The notes beneath the pieces are model-generated. The model saw only the letters and a program-made list of their open reading frames with translations, did not search any database and was not told the origin of the DNA. A DNA stretch of 44,176 nt, from contig NZ_DFQS01000011.1 of the NCBI RefSeq assembly GCF_002377905.1, positions 1 through 44,176 on the forward strand, given 5' to 3'. Below are positions 17,539 to 26,355 of the stretch, in pieces (position 1 is the first letter of the stretch; each line of letters opens with the position of its first letter). The DNA is from Psychrobacter sp. UBA3483 (GTDB taxonomy: Bacteria; Pseudomonadota; Gammaproteobacteria; Pseudomonadales; Moraxellaceae). Position numbers and translations under genes: made by a program.

Positions 17539-17899
17539 TTATCTGATTCTTGCCACGCTGGCGATGGCAGCCGTGACCTTTATTACCCGCGCTCTCCCCG
17601 CTTTAATACCTAAAAAGCTGCTAGATACGCCGTGGTTACATCGCTTAAATGAAAGCTTACCGCTATCTGTGATGGTATTACTGATTTTGACCAGTCTTTC
17701 TTATCAAGGTTTGTCAGGCGATGCTGGCTCTCAAGCCGGCTTAAATAGTGCCGAAGTACATTTATTCATGGCACAAATTGGCGCGTTATTATTAGTCTTA
17801 GTCGTTTATCATCTAAGTCGTCAATTATTGGTCAGTATGATCGTTGGTATCGCGGCGATTAATGGCTTCTTATGGCTATTTACTCATTTCTTGGGTTGA
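17528..17899 (+). CDS. azlD: AzlD family branched-chain amino acid exporter, small subunit
   Basis: This 123-aa hydrophobic protein with four membrane helices is the partner of AzlC (YgaH in E. coli). The family motif AAVTFITRALPALIPKKLL lies at the N-terminus, followed by LNESLPLSVMVLLILTSLSY. The frame is open to 17489, but the ATG at 17528 has AGGAG at 17517-17521 in the overlapping end of azlC and yields the normal MSSSYLILATLAMA start. A repeat element begins about 20 bases after the stop. Confidence 0.9.
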   Translation: MSSSYLILATLAMAAVTFITRALPALIPKKLLDTPWLHRLNESLPLSVMVLLILTSLSYQGLSGDAGSQAGLNSAEVHLFMAQIGALLLVLVVYHLSRQLLVSMIVGIAAINGFLWLFTHFLG

Positions 17900-17920
17900 T
17901 TAAAAGTTTATTTTATAGAG

Positions 17921-18015
17921 TATAGTGACTTTAAAAAGATACAACGCGGCTGGGATGAATTTTTCGTAGCCTTTGTGATAACAGTAAGTAAGCAAGGAAA
18001 ATTTATACCAGTCGC
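17921..18015. repeat. Copy 1 of a dispersed inverted-repeat element
   Basis: The inverted arms are 17946-17963 (GCGGCTGGGATGAATTTT) and 17998-18015 (AAAATTTATACCAGTCGC), imperfectly complementary. A 34-base centre contains CGTAGCCT, AACAGT and AAGCAA. A TATAGT box at 17921 seems to mark the left limit. The same layout recurs at 31218-31322. It lies between azlD and the terminator shared with purF. Confidence 0.75.
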
Positions 18016-18072
18016 CTGTGGCTGTTCATTCATCATTTTATTTCATACTGACTACGTGTATTTATACCCATA

Positions 18073-18107
18073 AAAAAGGCTGGAATCCTTGCGAATCCAG
18101 CCTTTTT
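18073..18107. terminator. Bidirectional terminator between azlD and purF
   Basis: AAAAAGGCTGGA (18073-18084) pairs perfectly with TCCAGCCTTTTT (18096-18107). A and T tracts on each side serve azlCD (+) and purF (-). Confidence 0.85.
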
Positions 18108-18136
18108 ACTTGTATCATTTTAAAGTGTTTATTGCC

Positions 18137-19672
18137 TTACAGCTCTTCTACGCCCATCATATCGACTGGTGTATCAGCAACGATTTGCACCCCTTTTTTG
18201 CCAATCTTCGCCGTGTCGTTACGTTGCTCTTGTAGATGATCGAGATACGCTTCGTTGATTTGCCCTGTGATGTAGCAGCCATTAAACACCGCACAGTCAA
18301 AACCTTCAACCTTACTATGCTTAGTATCTTTTACCGCTTCAATCAAATCGTCCAAATCTTGGAAAATCAAGCGGTCGGCACCGATAATCTCACGTACTTC
18401 TTCAACGCTATGACCTGAAGCAATCAGCTCGCTACGTACCGGCATATCGATACCATAGACATTTGGGTATTTAACCGGCGGCGCAGCACTGGCAAAGAAT
18501 ACCTTACGAGCACCGGCATCACGTGCCATTTGAATGATTTCATGACAAGTCGTGCCACGAACGATTGAATCATCGACCAAAAGCACGTTTTTGCCTTTAA
18601 ACTCCAGTGGTACGGCGCTTAACTTTTGACGCACCGATTTTTTACGTTGTTGCTGACCTGGCATAATAAAGGTACGACCGATATAGCGATTTTTCATAAA
18701 CCCTTCACGGTATTTGACGTTCATCTTGAGCGCCAGCTCCATCGCTGAGGTACGCGAGGTATCAGGAATAGGAATAACCACATCAATATCATGGTCCTCA
18801 CCCCATTCAGCAAGGATTTTATCGGCCAGTTTTTCACCCATACGTAGGCGTGATTTATAAACCGAGATATTATCCATAATAGAATCTGGACGGGCAAAAT
18901 ACACATATTCAAAGATACAAGGCGTGTATTCTTTTTGCTCAACGCACTGATGTGTATGCAGTTTATGGTCCAAATCAATAAAGATTGCTTCGCCCGGCTT
19001 GACATCACGGACGATGCTAAAGCCTGAACCTGTCAAAGCGACTGACTCTGACGCAACCATATATTCTGTGCCGCCGTTAGCAGCCATACGCTTACCAAAA
19101 ATCAGCGGGCGGATACCGTTTGGATCACGGAAGGCCAGCAAACCATGACCCGTAATCATGGCAACCACGCCATAAGCGCCTTCAATACGGCTATAAACCG
19201 CTGTTACTGCTGCAAAGATATCCGTAGGCGTTGGGTGGGTTTTATTGATATTTTGCATTTCATGCGCAAGCACGTTTAGCAACACCTCAGAGTCTGAGTC
19301 GGTGTTTAAATGACGGCGATCTTCTTGATACAAAGATTTTGCCAAACCTTCAGCATTGGTTAGGTTACCATTGTGCGCAAGGGTAATACCATAAGGCGAG
19401 TTGACGTAAAAAGGCTGTGCTTCGGCGCTACTTGAGGTGCCAGCGGTCGGGTAACGGACGTGACCGATACCAAACTTACCCACCAGTTTTAGCATATGAC
19501 GGTTCATAAACACGTCACGTACCATGCCATTTTCTTTACGTAAATAAAGACGCCCATCCTGTAAAGTCACAATACCTGCCGCATCTTGCCCGCGATGCTG
19601 CAACATGGTTAAGGCATCATAAAGAATTTGGTTGACCGGCTCATGAGCTGCGACCCCAACGACTCCACACAT
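18137..19672 (-). CDS. purF: Amidophosphoribosyltransferase PurF
   Basis: PurF makes 5-phosphoribosylamine from PRPP and glutamine, the first committed step of purine synthesis, in the cytoplasm. The protein starts MCGVVGV, so Cys2 becomes the N-terminal glutaminase nucleophile after Met removal. The class II glutaminase domain includes GHVRYPTAGTSSSAEAQPF and NGNLTNAE. The PRPP-binding loop is VLLVDDSIVRGTT within the phosphoribosyltransferase domain. At 511 aa it matches E. coli PurF (505). It follows cvpA on the minus strand after about 245 bases, the conserved cvpA-purF order. Confidence 0.97.
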   Translation of the reverse strand: MCGVVGVAAHEPVNQILYDALTMLQHRGQDAAGIVTLQDGRLYLRKENGMVRDVFMNRHMLKLVGKFGIGHVRYPTAGTSSSAEAQPFYVNSPYGITLAHNGNLTNAEGLAKSLYQEDRRHLNTDSDSEVLLNVLAHEMQNINKTHPTPTDIFAAVTAVYSRIEGAYGVVAMITGHGLLAFRDPNGIRPLIFGKRMAANGGTEYMVASESVALTGSGFSIVRDVKPGEAIFIDLDHKLHTHQCVEQKEYTPCIFEYVYFARPDSIMDNISVYKSRLRMGEKLADKILAEWGEDHDIDVVIPIPDTSRTSAMELALKMNVKYREGFMKNRYIGRTFIMPGQQQRKKSVRQKLSAVPLEFKGKNVLLVDDSIVRGTTCHEIIQMARDAGARKVFFASAAPPVKYPNVYGIDMPVRSELIASGHSVEEVREIIGADRLIFQDLDDLIEAVKDTKHSKVEGFDCAVFNGCYITGQINEAYLDHLQEQRNDTAKIGKKGVQIVADTPVDMMGVEEL

Positions 19673-19918
19673 AGTTGTATCCTATTTTGTACCACACATT
19701 GATAACACAATAACGGCTGATAAGCGTGTCTTAAATGTTTGCCTATCTTTTGCCGCAAAGCTGATGATCTTGCTGAGAATAACGTCTTACGGACAATAGA
19801 TAAGGCTGATTATCCATAAGACAAGTTAATGATGATAAATAGAGGTGTATTTTACGAATATTAAAGACGCTTGAATAGCTTTTTTTAAGCGCTTAGCATG
19901 CCTTTGAATTTATAAAAC

Positions 19919-20416
19919 TTAAGACTGATTGACCTGATCCCAGGCCATCCCAAACATATCTGAGACCAGCTCTTTACCCATGGGCGCATAAGGCAGCAAT
20001 TCAGGCGCGAGCACCGAGGTTTCCCATTGCGGCATTTGCACCAATAATGGCGCGCTGACGCTAAGCACCACCAAAACCATAAGCACATTTTTTGCCGCGC
20101 CAAGTACCCCGCCCCCCATTTTATCAAGGACGCCAAGACGTAAGGTTTTAAGTACCCCAGAAAACACAAACGCAACCAGATGCATAATGGCTAAGATAGC
20201 AATTACAATCACTAAAAACGCCAGCGCCATTTGCAAGACAGGATTCTCTACCATACTTGATAATTGCGGCGCGACCGAACCTGCTAAACGCGTGGCAGCA
20301 ATAAGTGCGACAAACCAACCGACCAAACCGACAGCTGTCTTAATTAGACCTACCTGAAAACCCCGCCATAAGCCAATCAGGACAACCACAGCAATCACAA
20401 TGTCTAAACCACTCAT
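19919..20416 (-). CDS. cvpA: CvpA family membrane protein
   Basis: CvpA is a small inner-membrane protein, first found through colicin V production, and is usually encoded next to purF as here. The 165-aa product has four hydrophobic segments. The family start GLDIVIAVVVLIGLWRGFQVGLIKTAVGLVGWFVALIAA is followed by LVAFVFSGVLKTLRLGVLDKMGGGVLGAAKNVLMVLVVL, with the LDKMGGGVLGAAK motif diagnostic of the family. The role is poorly defined; it has been tied to envelope homeostasis. It lies between pyrD and purF on the same strand. Confidence 0.9.
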   Translation of the reverse strand: MSGLDIVIAVVVLIGLWRGFQVGLIKTAVGLVGWFVALIAATRLAGSVAPQLSSMVENPVLQMALAFLVIVIAILAIMHLVAFVFSGVLKTLRLGVLDKMGGGVLGAAKNVLMVLVVLSVSAPLLVQMPQWETSVLAPELLPYAPMGKELVSDMFGMAWDQVNQS

Positions 20417-20496
20417 GTTTATCGCCTCATTTGCATCTTATATGGTGTACTTCAGTAAAGTTAAAAAGCTTACCATTGTGAAAGTCGTTAAAAGTC

Positions 20497-21531
20497 TTAA
20501 CCTTCCATCGCATCGTAATAGCCGCCGATAGATTGAATGCAAGACTGTACCAGTCCAGGCCCTTTATAAATAAGCCCGGAATAAAGCTGCACCAAATCTG
20601 CACCTGCTTCGATTTTTTTGACCGCTTTGTCACCGCTATCGATACCGCCAACGCCAATCAACGTGACTTTACCACCGAGCTGATCGGAGAATTGTTGTAA
20701 AATCTGGGTACTAATGTGGCTGACTGGACGACCGGATAAACCGCCTGCTTGCTCACCATCGGGCAAATCTTCAACGCCTACGCGGCTCAACGTGGTATTG
20801 GTGGCAATCAAACCATCGATTTCAAAGTCCAGCAACTGCTGAGAGATATAATCGACTTGTAATGGGTCTAAATCAGGGGCGACTTTTAGGACCAAAGGCA
20901 CATAAAAACCATATTCGGTTGCCAGCTGATTGTGGCGATTTTTAATGGTATCTAATAATTGGGTTAACGCTTCACCGCTTTGTAGGTCACGTAAATTTTT
21001 GGTATTCGGCGAGGAGATATTAACCGTAATATAAGACGCATGCGGATAAACACGCTCTAAGCAATAGACATAATCATCAGCCGCATTTTCAACCGGAGTC
21101 GCAGCATTTTTACCGATATTGATGCCGATATTGCCTTGGTATTTACAGCGCTTAACGTTTTCAATCAGGTAGTCAACGCCTTCATTATTAAAACCCATGC
21201 GGTTAATAATGGCATCGGCTTGCTTGATTCTAAATAGTCTTGGTCTGTCATTGCCAACTTGCGGCTTTGGGGTGACCGTACCTACTTCGATAAAACCAAA
21301 ACCCAACTCTGCTAGCGCATCGATATAATCGCCGTTTTTATCCAAGCCGGCGGCAAGCCCAACAGGATTGGCAAACTGCAAGCCCATACAATCGGTTGGT
21401 TGCATTGACTGACCATATACTAAGCCCAACACACGCGCTTTATGAGCTTTATCTAATAAAGATAAGGTCATCTCATGCGCGTGCTCGGGGTCCATATTAA
21501 ACAAAAAAGGGCGAAGTAAGGCGTAAGACAT
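20497..21531 (-). CDS. pyrD: Dihydroorotate dehydrogenase (quinone), class 2
   Basis: PyrD oxidises dihydroorotate to orotate and passes electrons to the quinone pool, step four of UMP synthesis. The 344-aa protein has the membrane-associating N-terminal helices of class 2 (YALLRPFLFNMDPEHAHEMTLSLLDKA). The FMN-binding barrel follows, with NPVGLAAGLDKNGDYIDALAELGFGFIEVGTVTPKPQVGN and the active-site segment NISSPNTKNLRDLQ, whose Ser is the class 2 catalytic base. IGVGGIDSGDKAVKKIEAGADLVQLYSGLIYKGP binds the FMN phosphate. Length fits E. coli PyrD (336). It acts at the inner face of the membrane, with cvpA and purF downstream on the same strand. Confidence 0.97.
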   Translation of the reverse strand: MSYALLRPFLFNMDPEHAHEMTLSLLDKAHKARVLGLVYGQSMQPTDCMGLQFANPVGLAAGLDKNGDYIDALAELGFGFIEVGTVTPKPQVGNDRPRLFRIKQADAIINRMGFNNEGVDYLIENVKRCKYQGNIGINIGKNAATPVENAADDYVYCLERVYPHASYITVNISSPNTKNLRDLQSGEALTQLLDTIKNRHNQLATEYGFYVPLVLKVAPDLDPLQVDYISQQLLDFEIDGLIATNTTLSRVGVEDLPDGEQAGGLSGRPVSHISTQILQQFSDQLGGKVTLIGVGGIDSGDKAVKKIEAGADLVQLYSGLIYKGPGLVQSCIQSIGGYYDAMEG

Positions 21532-21770
21532 AGTAATGACAGACCCTGCTTGAAAAGAAATAATGAATGAGAAAAACCGATGAGGTCAAGCGCTGCGATT
21601 ATATCAGCTTAACTGAAATAAGACCAAAGTTTCATCAGGAAAATTACGCCCTATCCTGCGAATAAATAAGCGTTAATACTGTTAATTGACTGACTTAACC
21701 TAGTAAAGAAACCCCTATCAGACAGCATTTTTATCCACATCTACCACTTATTGATATTCATATTTTCAGA

Positions 21771-22196
21771 TTAAGGCACTGGGCGGCCATCAGCAAGCGC
21801 AATCCAACCGCGTACAATACGGTACAGATGCCAAATAAAAGTAAAGCCCATAATAACAAAACCTAAAATAGCCAATAATACTGAGCCGATGGCAATGTTG
21901 TTGGTTTCAGCGAACATACTGACACCAAAACCGCCTAAGGCAAAGGTGACAATAAGCACCCCAATAACGAATAGGACAATGCTGTACCAAAATGTCTTAA
22001 TTTGCCAGTCAAAATGGGTGGCGAGCCAAGTACCATCCGCATCACGGCGTTTGGCATAATTCATAAAGATAGGCACAATCCATAGTAGCCCAGCGGTAAA
22101 ATAGCTGAGCACATAAAGCAAATACGTGATGTGGTTATAAGTCGTCAAAGAACGGCGTTTATCATCACTCATCGTATTATTAGGATTGTTTATCAT
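21771..22196 (-). CDS. Small membrane protein resembling DUF4870
   Basis: The 141-aa product has four hydrophobic helices after a short charged N-terminus (DDKRRSLTTYNHITYLLYVLSYFTAGLLWIVPIFMNYAKRRDADGTWLATHFDWQIKTFW). The pattern of a first helix pair, then a polar stretch with HFDWQIKTFWYSI, then a second hairpin ending in WHLYRIVRGWIALADGRPVP is what I associate with DUF4870/Tic20-like proteins, of unknown role. A C-terminal RGxxAL.DGRP-type motif is common in that group. It follows gspM on the same strand after 125 bases. A second Met (residue 9) is a possible alternative start. Confidence 0.65.
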   Translation of the reverse strand: MINNPNNTMSDDKRRSLTTYNHITYLLYVLSYFTAGLLWIVPIFMNYAKRRDADGTWLATHFDWQIKTFWYSIVLFVIGVLIVTFALGGFGVSMFAETNNIAIGSVLLAILGFVIMGFTFIWHLYRIVRGWIALADGRPVP

Positions 22197-22321
22197 ACTA
22201 TCACTCGTTATATTCTGTGGCTAATAGCACTTTTATTGTGGCAGATAAATAGGTTTTCAATGTGGCAAACTTTAAAGCATCGACATGGCTAAATATGTTT
22301 CAACATAATTGAGTACAAATA

Positions 22322-22885
22322 CTAAGAAGTCACGGTCGCTTGTACTTGAATGGCTTTAGTCACCAAATCTTGCTGCATCGACAGTTGAGTAAATTGCCAA
22401 CCTTGCTGTTCAAGCTTACCGAGTGCGCCACTCACCACCGCTTGGCTTGGATGAGTAAAGCTTAATTGCACTGCATCGCCCGCCGCAACGACCTGGGCAT
22501 CGGCAATCCCTGAATTATTTAATAGCGCACTGATACTGCTAGCCGGCGGCATCGCTTCAGCGCCATCAGCAGCACTAGCCGCATTTAACGCATTGCTATC
22601 CATGTTAACGGCTTGGGCACGTAACCAAAAATAATCGGCAACCTGCTCTTGATACTCATTTTTGCTCGCTTTTGCTGCTTGATGGACGCTATAGCCGCCA
22701 TAGCCACCAACAAATAACAGTAAAAATGCCGACAATAACAATAAGGCTAATTGGTCGCGCGCAGACAATGCTTGCCAACGTGTCGCTAGGACACTTTGAT
22801 AGCTGCTTATGCGCGTTGATAACACACTGCTTTGAGGGTTAGTTTCTATGGTGCTGCGTTTGGCGAGGCGTTGTAATCTTTTCAT
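22322..22885 (-). CDS. gspM: Type II secretion system protein GspM
   Basis: GspM is a bitopic inner-membrane protein of the type II secretion platform and binds GspL. The 187-aa product shows a basic cytoplasmic N-terminus, a helix WQALSARDQLALLLLSAFLLLFVGGYGGYSV matching the GspM entry motif, a coiled region, and a C-terminal ferredoxin-like domain (DAVQLSFTHPSQAVVSGALGKLEQQGWQFTQLSMQQ). It begins two bases after the gspL stop, so the two are translationally coupled. No other gsp genes are in the window. Separated gsp clusters are, as I recall, usual in Moraxellaceae. Confidence 0.85.
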   Translation of the reverse strand: MKRLQRLAKRSTIETNPQSSVLSTRISSYQSVLATRWQALSARDQLALLLLSAFLLLFVGGYGGYSVHQAAKASKNEYQEQVADYFWLRAQAVNMDSNALNAASAADGAEAMPPASSISALLNNSGIADAQVVAAGDAVQLSFTHPSQAVVSGALGKLEQQGWQFTQLSMQQDLVTKAIQVQATVTS

Positions 22886-22887
22886 GG

Positions 22888-24183
22888 TTACCCTTTATTG
22901 CTAACGCTGCTATTGTTTTCTACCACATCGACGGTCACTTGACCACTAAACTGCCCTTGCTCATTGCCGTTCACTTGTTCCAACTTAGCATTTAAGCCTT
23001 GGGCGACAAGCGTATTGGTAAATTGATCAAGACTGCCGCGGTCTGGCGCAATCAGTGTAAAGCTGAGCGCTGCTGGCTGCATGACTAACGCCTGCGCGCG
23101 TAATGACGACTGTTTAATCAGCGGTGATATACGTGATAATACCGCTATGTGAGCGTTAGGCGCTTGGCTGTCACTACGCAGTTTTGGCTGCAACTGCACT
23201 TGCAATTTCGTGCGCGTACTAAGCGGCTCATTAGAAAACCAAGACTGATACTGAGCGGCAATCTCGGTTTTGGTCGCTGCTGCCGCCGCCTGATACTGAT
23301 ACCATTGCACTCCATCGGTCGCCATCTGTAATACCAATGCTGACAGCGCCACCATCATCGCCACCCGCAGATACGGTGATAATTGTGAATCGTTCGATTT
23401 AATAAAAAAGTTCAGCGCATGACGTTCAGGAATTTCAAGCGGTTTAGGCGCAGCGGCTAGCGTGGTTAATAATAATTGATGCTCGGCAATCATTGCCGCC
23501 GTTTGAGAAGATGCTTTGGCGGTAGTTTCATGCTTGGTTAAATCAATATCAGCGAACGTAGGCTCATTAATCATATCAGCCACGTGGCTCGAATCTACAA
23601 AAGCATCATCAATAGCTGGCAATAGCAGCACTTCGCTTAAATGCGGAAAACGCTCAAAGATCAAAGGCAAGTAACTGACGGCCATGCCTTGATGTAAGGA
23701 TTGGCGCAGCAGCATGGTTTGTTGGTCTTGGTACAGTACAATTTGCTGACCTGCGCCCTCTTCTGGCGTTGGCAATAATAAAAAATCAGGCAGTAACGCT
23801 ACGATGTTCATGCCAACCAGCTTAGTGCTTTGCTGCCATGCTTCGATATCGCTTTGAGCCAACGCATAGAGATGATGACTGCTATTCTCAGTCATTTGGC
23901 GAATAGCTAACTGTTCAACCGGCGTCAGAGAGGTTTCTTCAAATAAATACTGCTTACCGCTCATACCCAATTGTTTGAGCTGAGCCATATTTAGCTCAGA
24001 CTCTACTTGTAAGACATGGCTTGAGGGAAAATACAGACAAACCGATTTTTGGCTATTGGTTTTATAGCTACCATAGATGTCATGTAGCTGTTGCCAGCTG
24101 TCAACCAATTGCCATTGCTTTATGTCTTCATGCCAGACCGCTAAAGGACTGTGCTGCGCTCTTAACCAAACATGTAACACCAA
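22888..24183 (-). CDS. gspL: Type II secretion system protein GspL
   Basis: GspL links the secretion ATPase GspE to the inner-membrane platform. The 431-aa protein has a cytoplasmic actin-like part (about 1-265) with the family stretch YLFEETSLTPVEQLAIRQ and LVGMNIVALLPDFLLLP. One membrane helix lies near 275-295 (LRVAMMVALSALVLQMATDGV), and the periplasmic domain (LSRISPLIKQSSLRAQALVMQPAALSFTLIAPD) should dimerise with GspM. It lies 117 bases after sixA on the same strand and is followed directly by gspM. Confidence 0.87.
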   Translation of the reverse strand: MVLHVWLRAQHSPLAVWHEDIKQWQLVDSWQQLHDIYGSYKTNSQKSVCLYFPSSHVLQVESELNMAQLKQLGMSGKQYLFEETSLTPVEQLAIRQMTENSSHHLYALAQSDIEAWQQSTKLVGMNIVALLPDFLLLPTPEEGAGQQIVLYQDQQTMLLRQSLHQGMAVSYLPLIFERFPHLSEVLLLPAIDDAFVDSSHVADMINEPTFADIDLTKHETTAKASSQTAAMIAEHQLLLTTLAAAPKPLEIPERHALNFFIKSNDSQLSPYLRVAMMVALSALVLQMATDGVQWYQYQAAAAATKTEIAAQYQSWFSNEPLSTRTKLQVQLQPKLRSDSQAPNAHIAVLSRISPLIKQSSLRAQALVMQPAALSFTLIAPDRGSLDQFTNTLVAQGLNAKLEQVNGNEQGQFSGQVTVDVVENNSSVSNKG

Positions 24184-24300
24184 ATGTGTCCTTAATTATC
24201 AAAGCTGTTGTTTAGAGTCATTGCTAATTGAAGCTGTCATTTATTAAAGCTATGGTCTAGCAAGCATTTAAATGTTTTATGAGCGTGTGTGTTATTGATA

Positions 24301-24759
24301 CTAATAAGGTTGTTCTGGGACAAAGCGGTCTATCTCGGTTGCCATACCCGCCAGCACAAAATCCATCTCAAACACGCGCGCTTCTGCTAAAGAAAACGAT
24401 TCAGGATAATCACCCGTTAGCAGGCCTGCAATGTGAGCAACGATAGACATATGACAGACGACCACCAGACACTCCGCTTCAATATTACCAATGTCGATGA
24501 GCGCCTGATGGGCATCATCGGACGGCGTGGTATTATCTTGTATTTGTGAGGGCACGTTAGGAGCGCGTAACTGTAATGCCGCCAGCGTCTGCTGCGCCCG
24601 CTTATAAGGACTCACAACAAAACAATCAGGTTGATAATGGGTGGTAATATACTCTGCCGTTTGCGCCGCTTGCTGCTCGCCAAAATCCGTCAATTGCCGC
24701 GCACTGTCTGGGCGCGTTTCATCTTCTGCTTGACCATGACGTACTAAGATAATTTTCAT
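24301..24759 (-). CDS. sixA: Phosphohistidine phosphatase SixA
   Basis: SixA removes phosphate from phosphohistidine on signalling proteins; the known target family is the HPt domains and PTS components. The 152-aa protein begins MKIILVRHGQAEDETRPDSARQLTDFG, with the RHG phosphoglycerate mutase-fold motif carrying the phospho-accepting His. SPYKRAQQT and the second conserved His in VVVCHMSIVAHI follow. The frame is open to an ATG at 24822, but the Met at 24759 gives the family start and is preceded by AAGGTGG. It lies between gpsA and gspL. Confidence 0.9.
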   Translation of the reverse strand: MKIILVRHGQAEDETRPDSARQLTDFGEQQAAQTAEYITTHYQPDCFVVSPYKRAQQTLAALQLRAPNVPSQIQDNTTPSDDAHQALIDIGNIEAECLVVVCHMSIVAHIAGLLTGDYPESFSLAEARVFEMDFVLAGMATEIDRFVPEQPY

Positions 24760-24849
24760 AATCTTAACCACCTTGTGTGTTACGTTTACCTGACTATTTT
24801 GATGATAAAGTAATGTTAACAATGAAATAGCTACATTCTGCTAAACGCT

Positions 24850-26142
24850 TTACTTATTATCGTCAGCATCTTTTTTATGCTTAGTCTTGCTTGCCGTTTG
24901 CATTTGCGCCGTTAGTGCCGCATTACTATGGTCATGCTCCATAACAAACTCAACATCACTACGGAAGCCCGCCTCCATAAGATGTAAGGCAACACCAAGC
25001 GCGGCTTTGTCTTCATAAATGACTGCATGAAGCGCATGGGTAATCGGCATATAGATGCCTTCTTTGGTGGCTTTTTCATGTACTTGCTGAATGGTGTTGA
25101 CGCCTTCAGCGGTTTGACCCAATTTTTTGACCGCCGCATCAATGGTCATACCGCGACCGAGCATATTACCAATACGGTAATTGCGGCTCAGCTCTGAGCT
25201 ACAAGTCGCATATAAATCACCGACGCCCGACAGACCTAAAAAGGTCAGCGGATTGGCACCGGCATGGACGCCAAAACGGCTCATTTCCGCTAAACCGCGG
25301 GTCAATATCATGGCTTTGGTATTTTCGCCCACTTCATAAGCTGCCGCCATACCCATGGCAATGGCATAAATGTTTTTCAGCGCGCCACCAAGCTCAACAC
25401 CGCGAACATCATCACTGGCAAACACTCTAAAGAAAGCACTATGTAATGCTGCTTGTACCGCATGGCGTAGTGGCTCAGAGCCACTGGCAATGACCGTAGC
25501 AGACGGCATATTTTTCATGATCTCAATGGCGAGATTTGGCCCTGACATCACGCCAAAATTTACTTCCGGCAGCTCATCTTTAATAATATCACTCATCAAA
25601 GCAAAGGTATCTTTTTCCATACCCTTGGTTAAAGAGACAATAGATTGCCCGCTAATAAAGGGCGCGATGCTTTTAAGGGTTTCGCGAAACGCGAGGCCTG
25701 GGACAGCGATAAAAATAATGTCAGTATCTTTGACCGCCGCTTGTAAATCGTGGCTGTATTTGAGGCGATCATCAAGCTTATAACCAGGCAAGTATTTTTT
25801 ATTGGTCTGCGTCTTTGCCATAGCCTTAACAGTACGCTTGTTGCGTACCCACAGCGTGGTATCACAGCCATTGCGGGCAGCCAAGTTTGCCATCGCCGTA
25901 CCAAAGCTACCGCCACCTAAAAATGCCAAACGCAATTTGGTTGGATTGTTATGGATTTCTGCCATATTTTTTGCCACCGCAGACTCAACCGCGCTAGGAT
26001 TTAACTTCTTACGTCCAAGCCCAGATCTGGTGGCACGCTCAATGATACCGGATAGCAAACTGTTTTGTTTTTCAGCCCCTTTGTCATCTGTTTGACTGTC
26101 CTCTATATTTGCATCTGTCTTTTTATCATTAGCGCTGGTCAT
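24850..26142 (-). CDS. gpsA: Glycerol-3-phosphate dehydrogenase [NAD(P)+] with terminal extensions
   Basis: GpsA reduces dihydroxyacetone phosphate to sn-glycerol-3-phosphate for phospholipid synthesis in the cytoplasm. The dinucleotide-binding motif LRLAFLGGGSFGTAMANLAARNG starts near residue 68. SLTKGMEKDT and FGVMSGPNLAIEI follow, then the catalytic region GVELGGALKNIYAIAMGMAAAYEVGENTKAMILTRGLAEM, with its conserved Lys. At 430 aa it exceeds E. coli GpsA (339). The extra lies in a hydrophilic N-terminal tail (about 65 residues, Asp/Asn/Lys-rich) and a shorter C-terminal tail ending in KTKHKKDADDNK. An internal Met at 25965 with GGTGGC upstream is an alternative start that would remove most of the tail. 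Confidence 0.94.
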   Translation of the reverse strand: MTSANDKKTDANIEDSQTDDKGAEKQNSLLSGIIERATRSGLGRKKLNPSAVESAVAKNMAEIHNNPTKLRLAFLGGGSFGTAMANLAARNGCDTTLWVRNKRTVKAMAKTQTNKKYLPGYKLDDRLKYSHDLQAAVKDTDIIFIAVPGLAFRETLKSIAPFISGQSIVSLTKGMEKDTFALMSDIIKDELPEVNFGVMSGPNLAIEIMKNMPSATVIASGSEPLRHAVQAALHSAFFRVFASDDVRGVELGGALKNIYAIAMGMAAAYEVGENTKAMILTRGLAEMSRFGVHAGANPLTFLGLSGVGDLYATCSSELSRNYRIGNMLGRGMTIDAAVKKLGQTAEGVNTIQQVHEKATKEGIYMPITHALHAVIYEDKAALGVALHLMEAGFRSDVEFVMEHDHSNAALTAQMQTASKTKHKKDADDNK

Positions 26143-26355
26143 ATTATTTTATCCGTATTGACTGACTGAATTATGAATAGAATTTGTGCTGAGTATACAG
26201 TGAGATTGAGGGTATGTTTCAACAATTATTGATATAGAACCGTTATTTTATTGAAATAACGTGACCAGTTTGGTCATTGTTTTGCTTTGCTGTGTCGCGT
26301 TATGACAGCCATTACCTTATTGAAACATCGCCGTAATCATAGACCTGTCTCGACG

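Noticed and set aside
18018..18239. 73-aa plus-strand frame between azlD and purF
   Set aside because: It runs through a strong bidirectional terminator hairpin and into the purF 3' end.
19885..20175. 96-aa Cys/Trp/Arg-rich minus-strand frame over cvpA
   Set aside because: It is another frame of the clear CvpA gene; the LDKMGGGVLGAAK motif identifies the real one.
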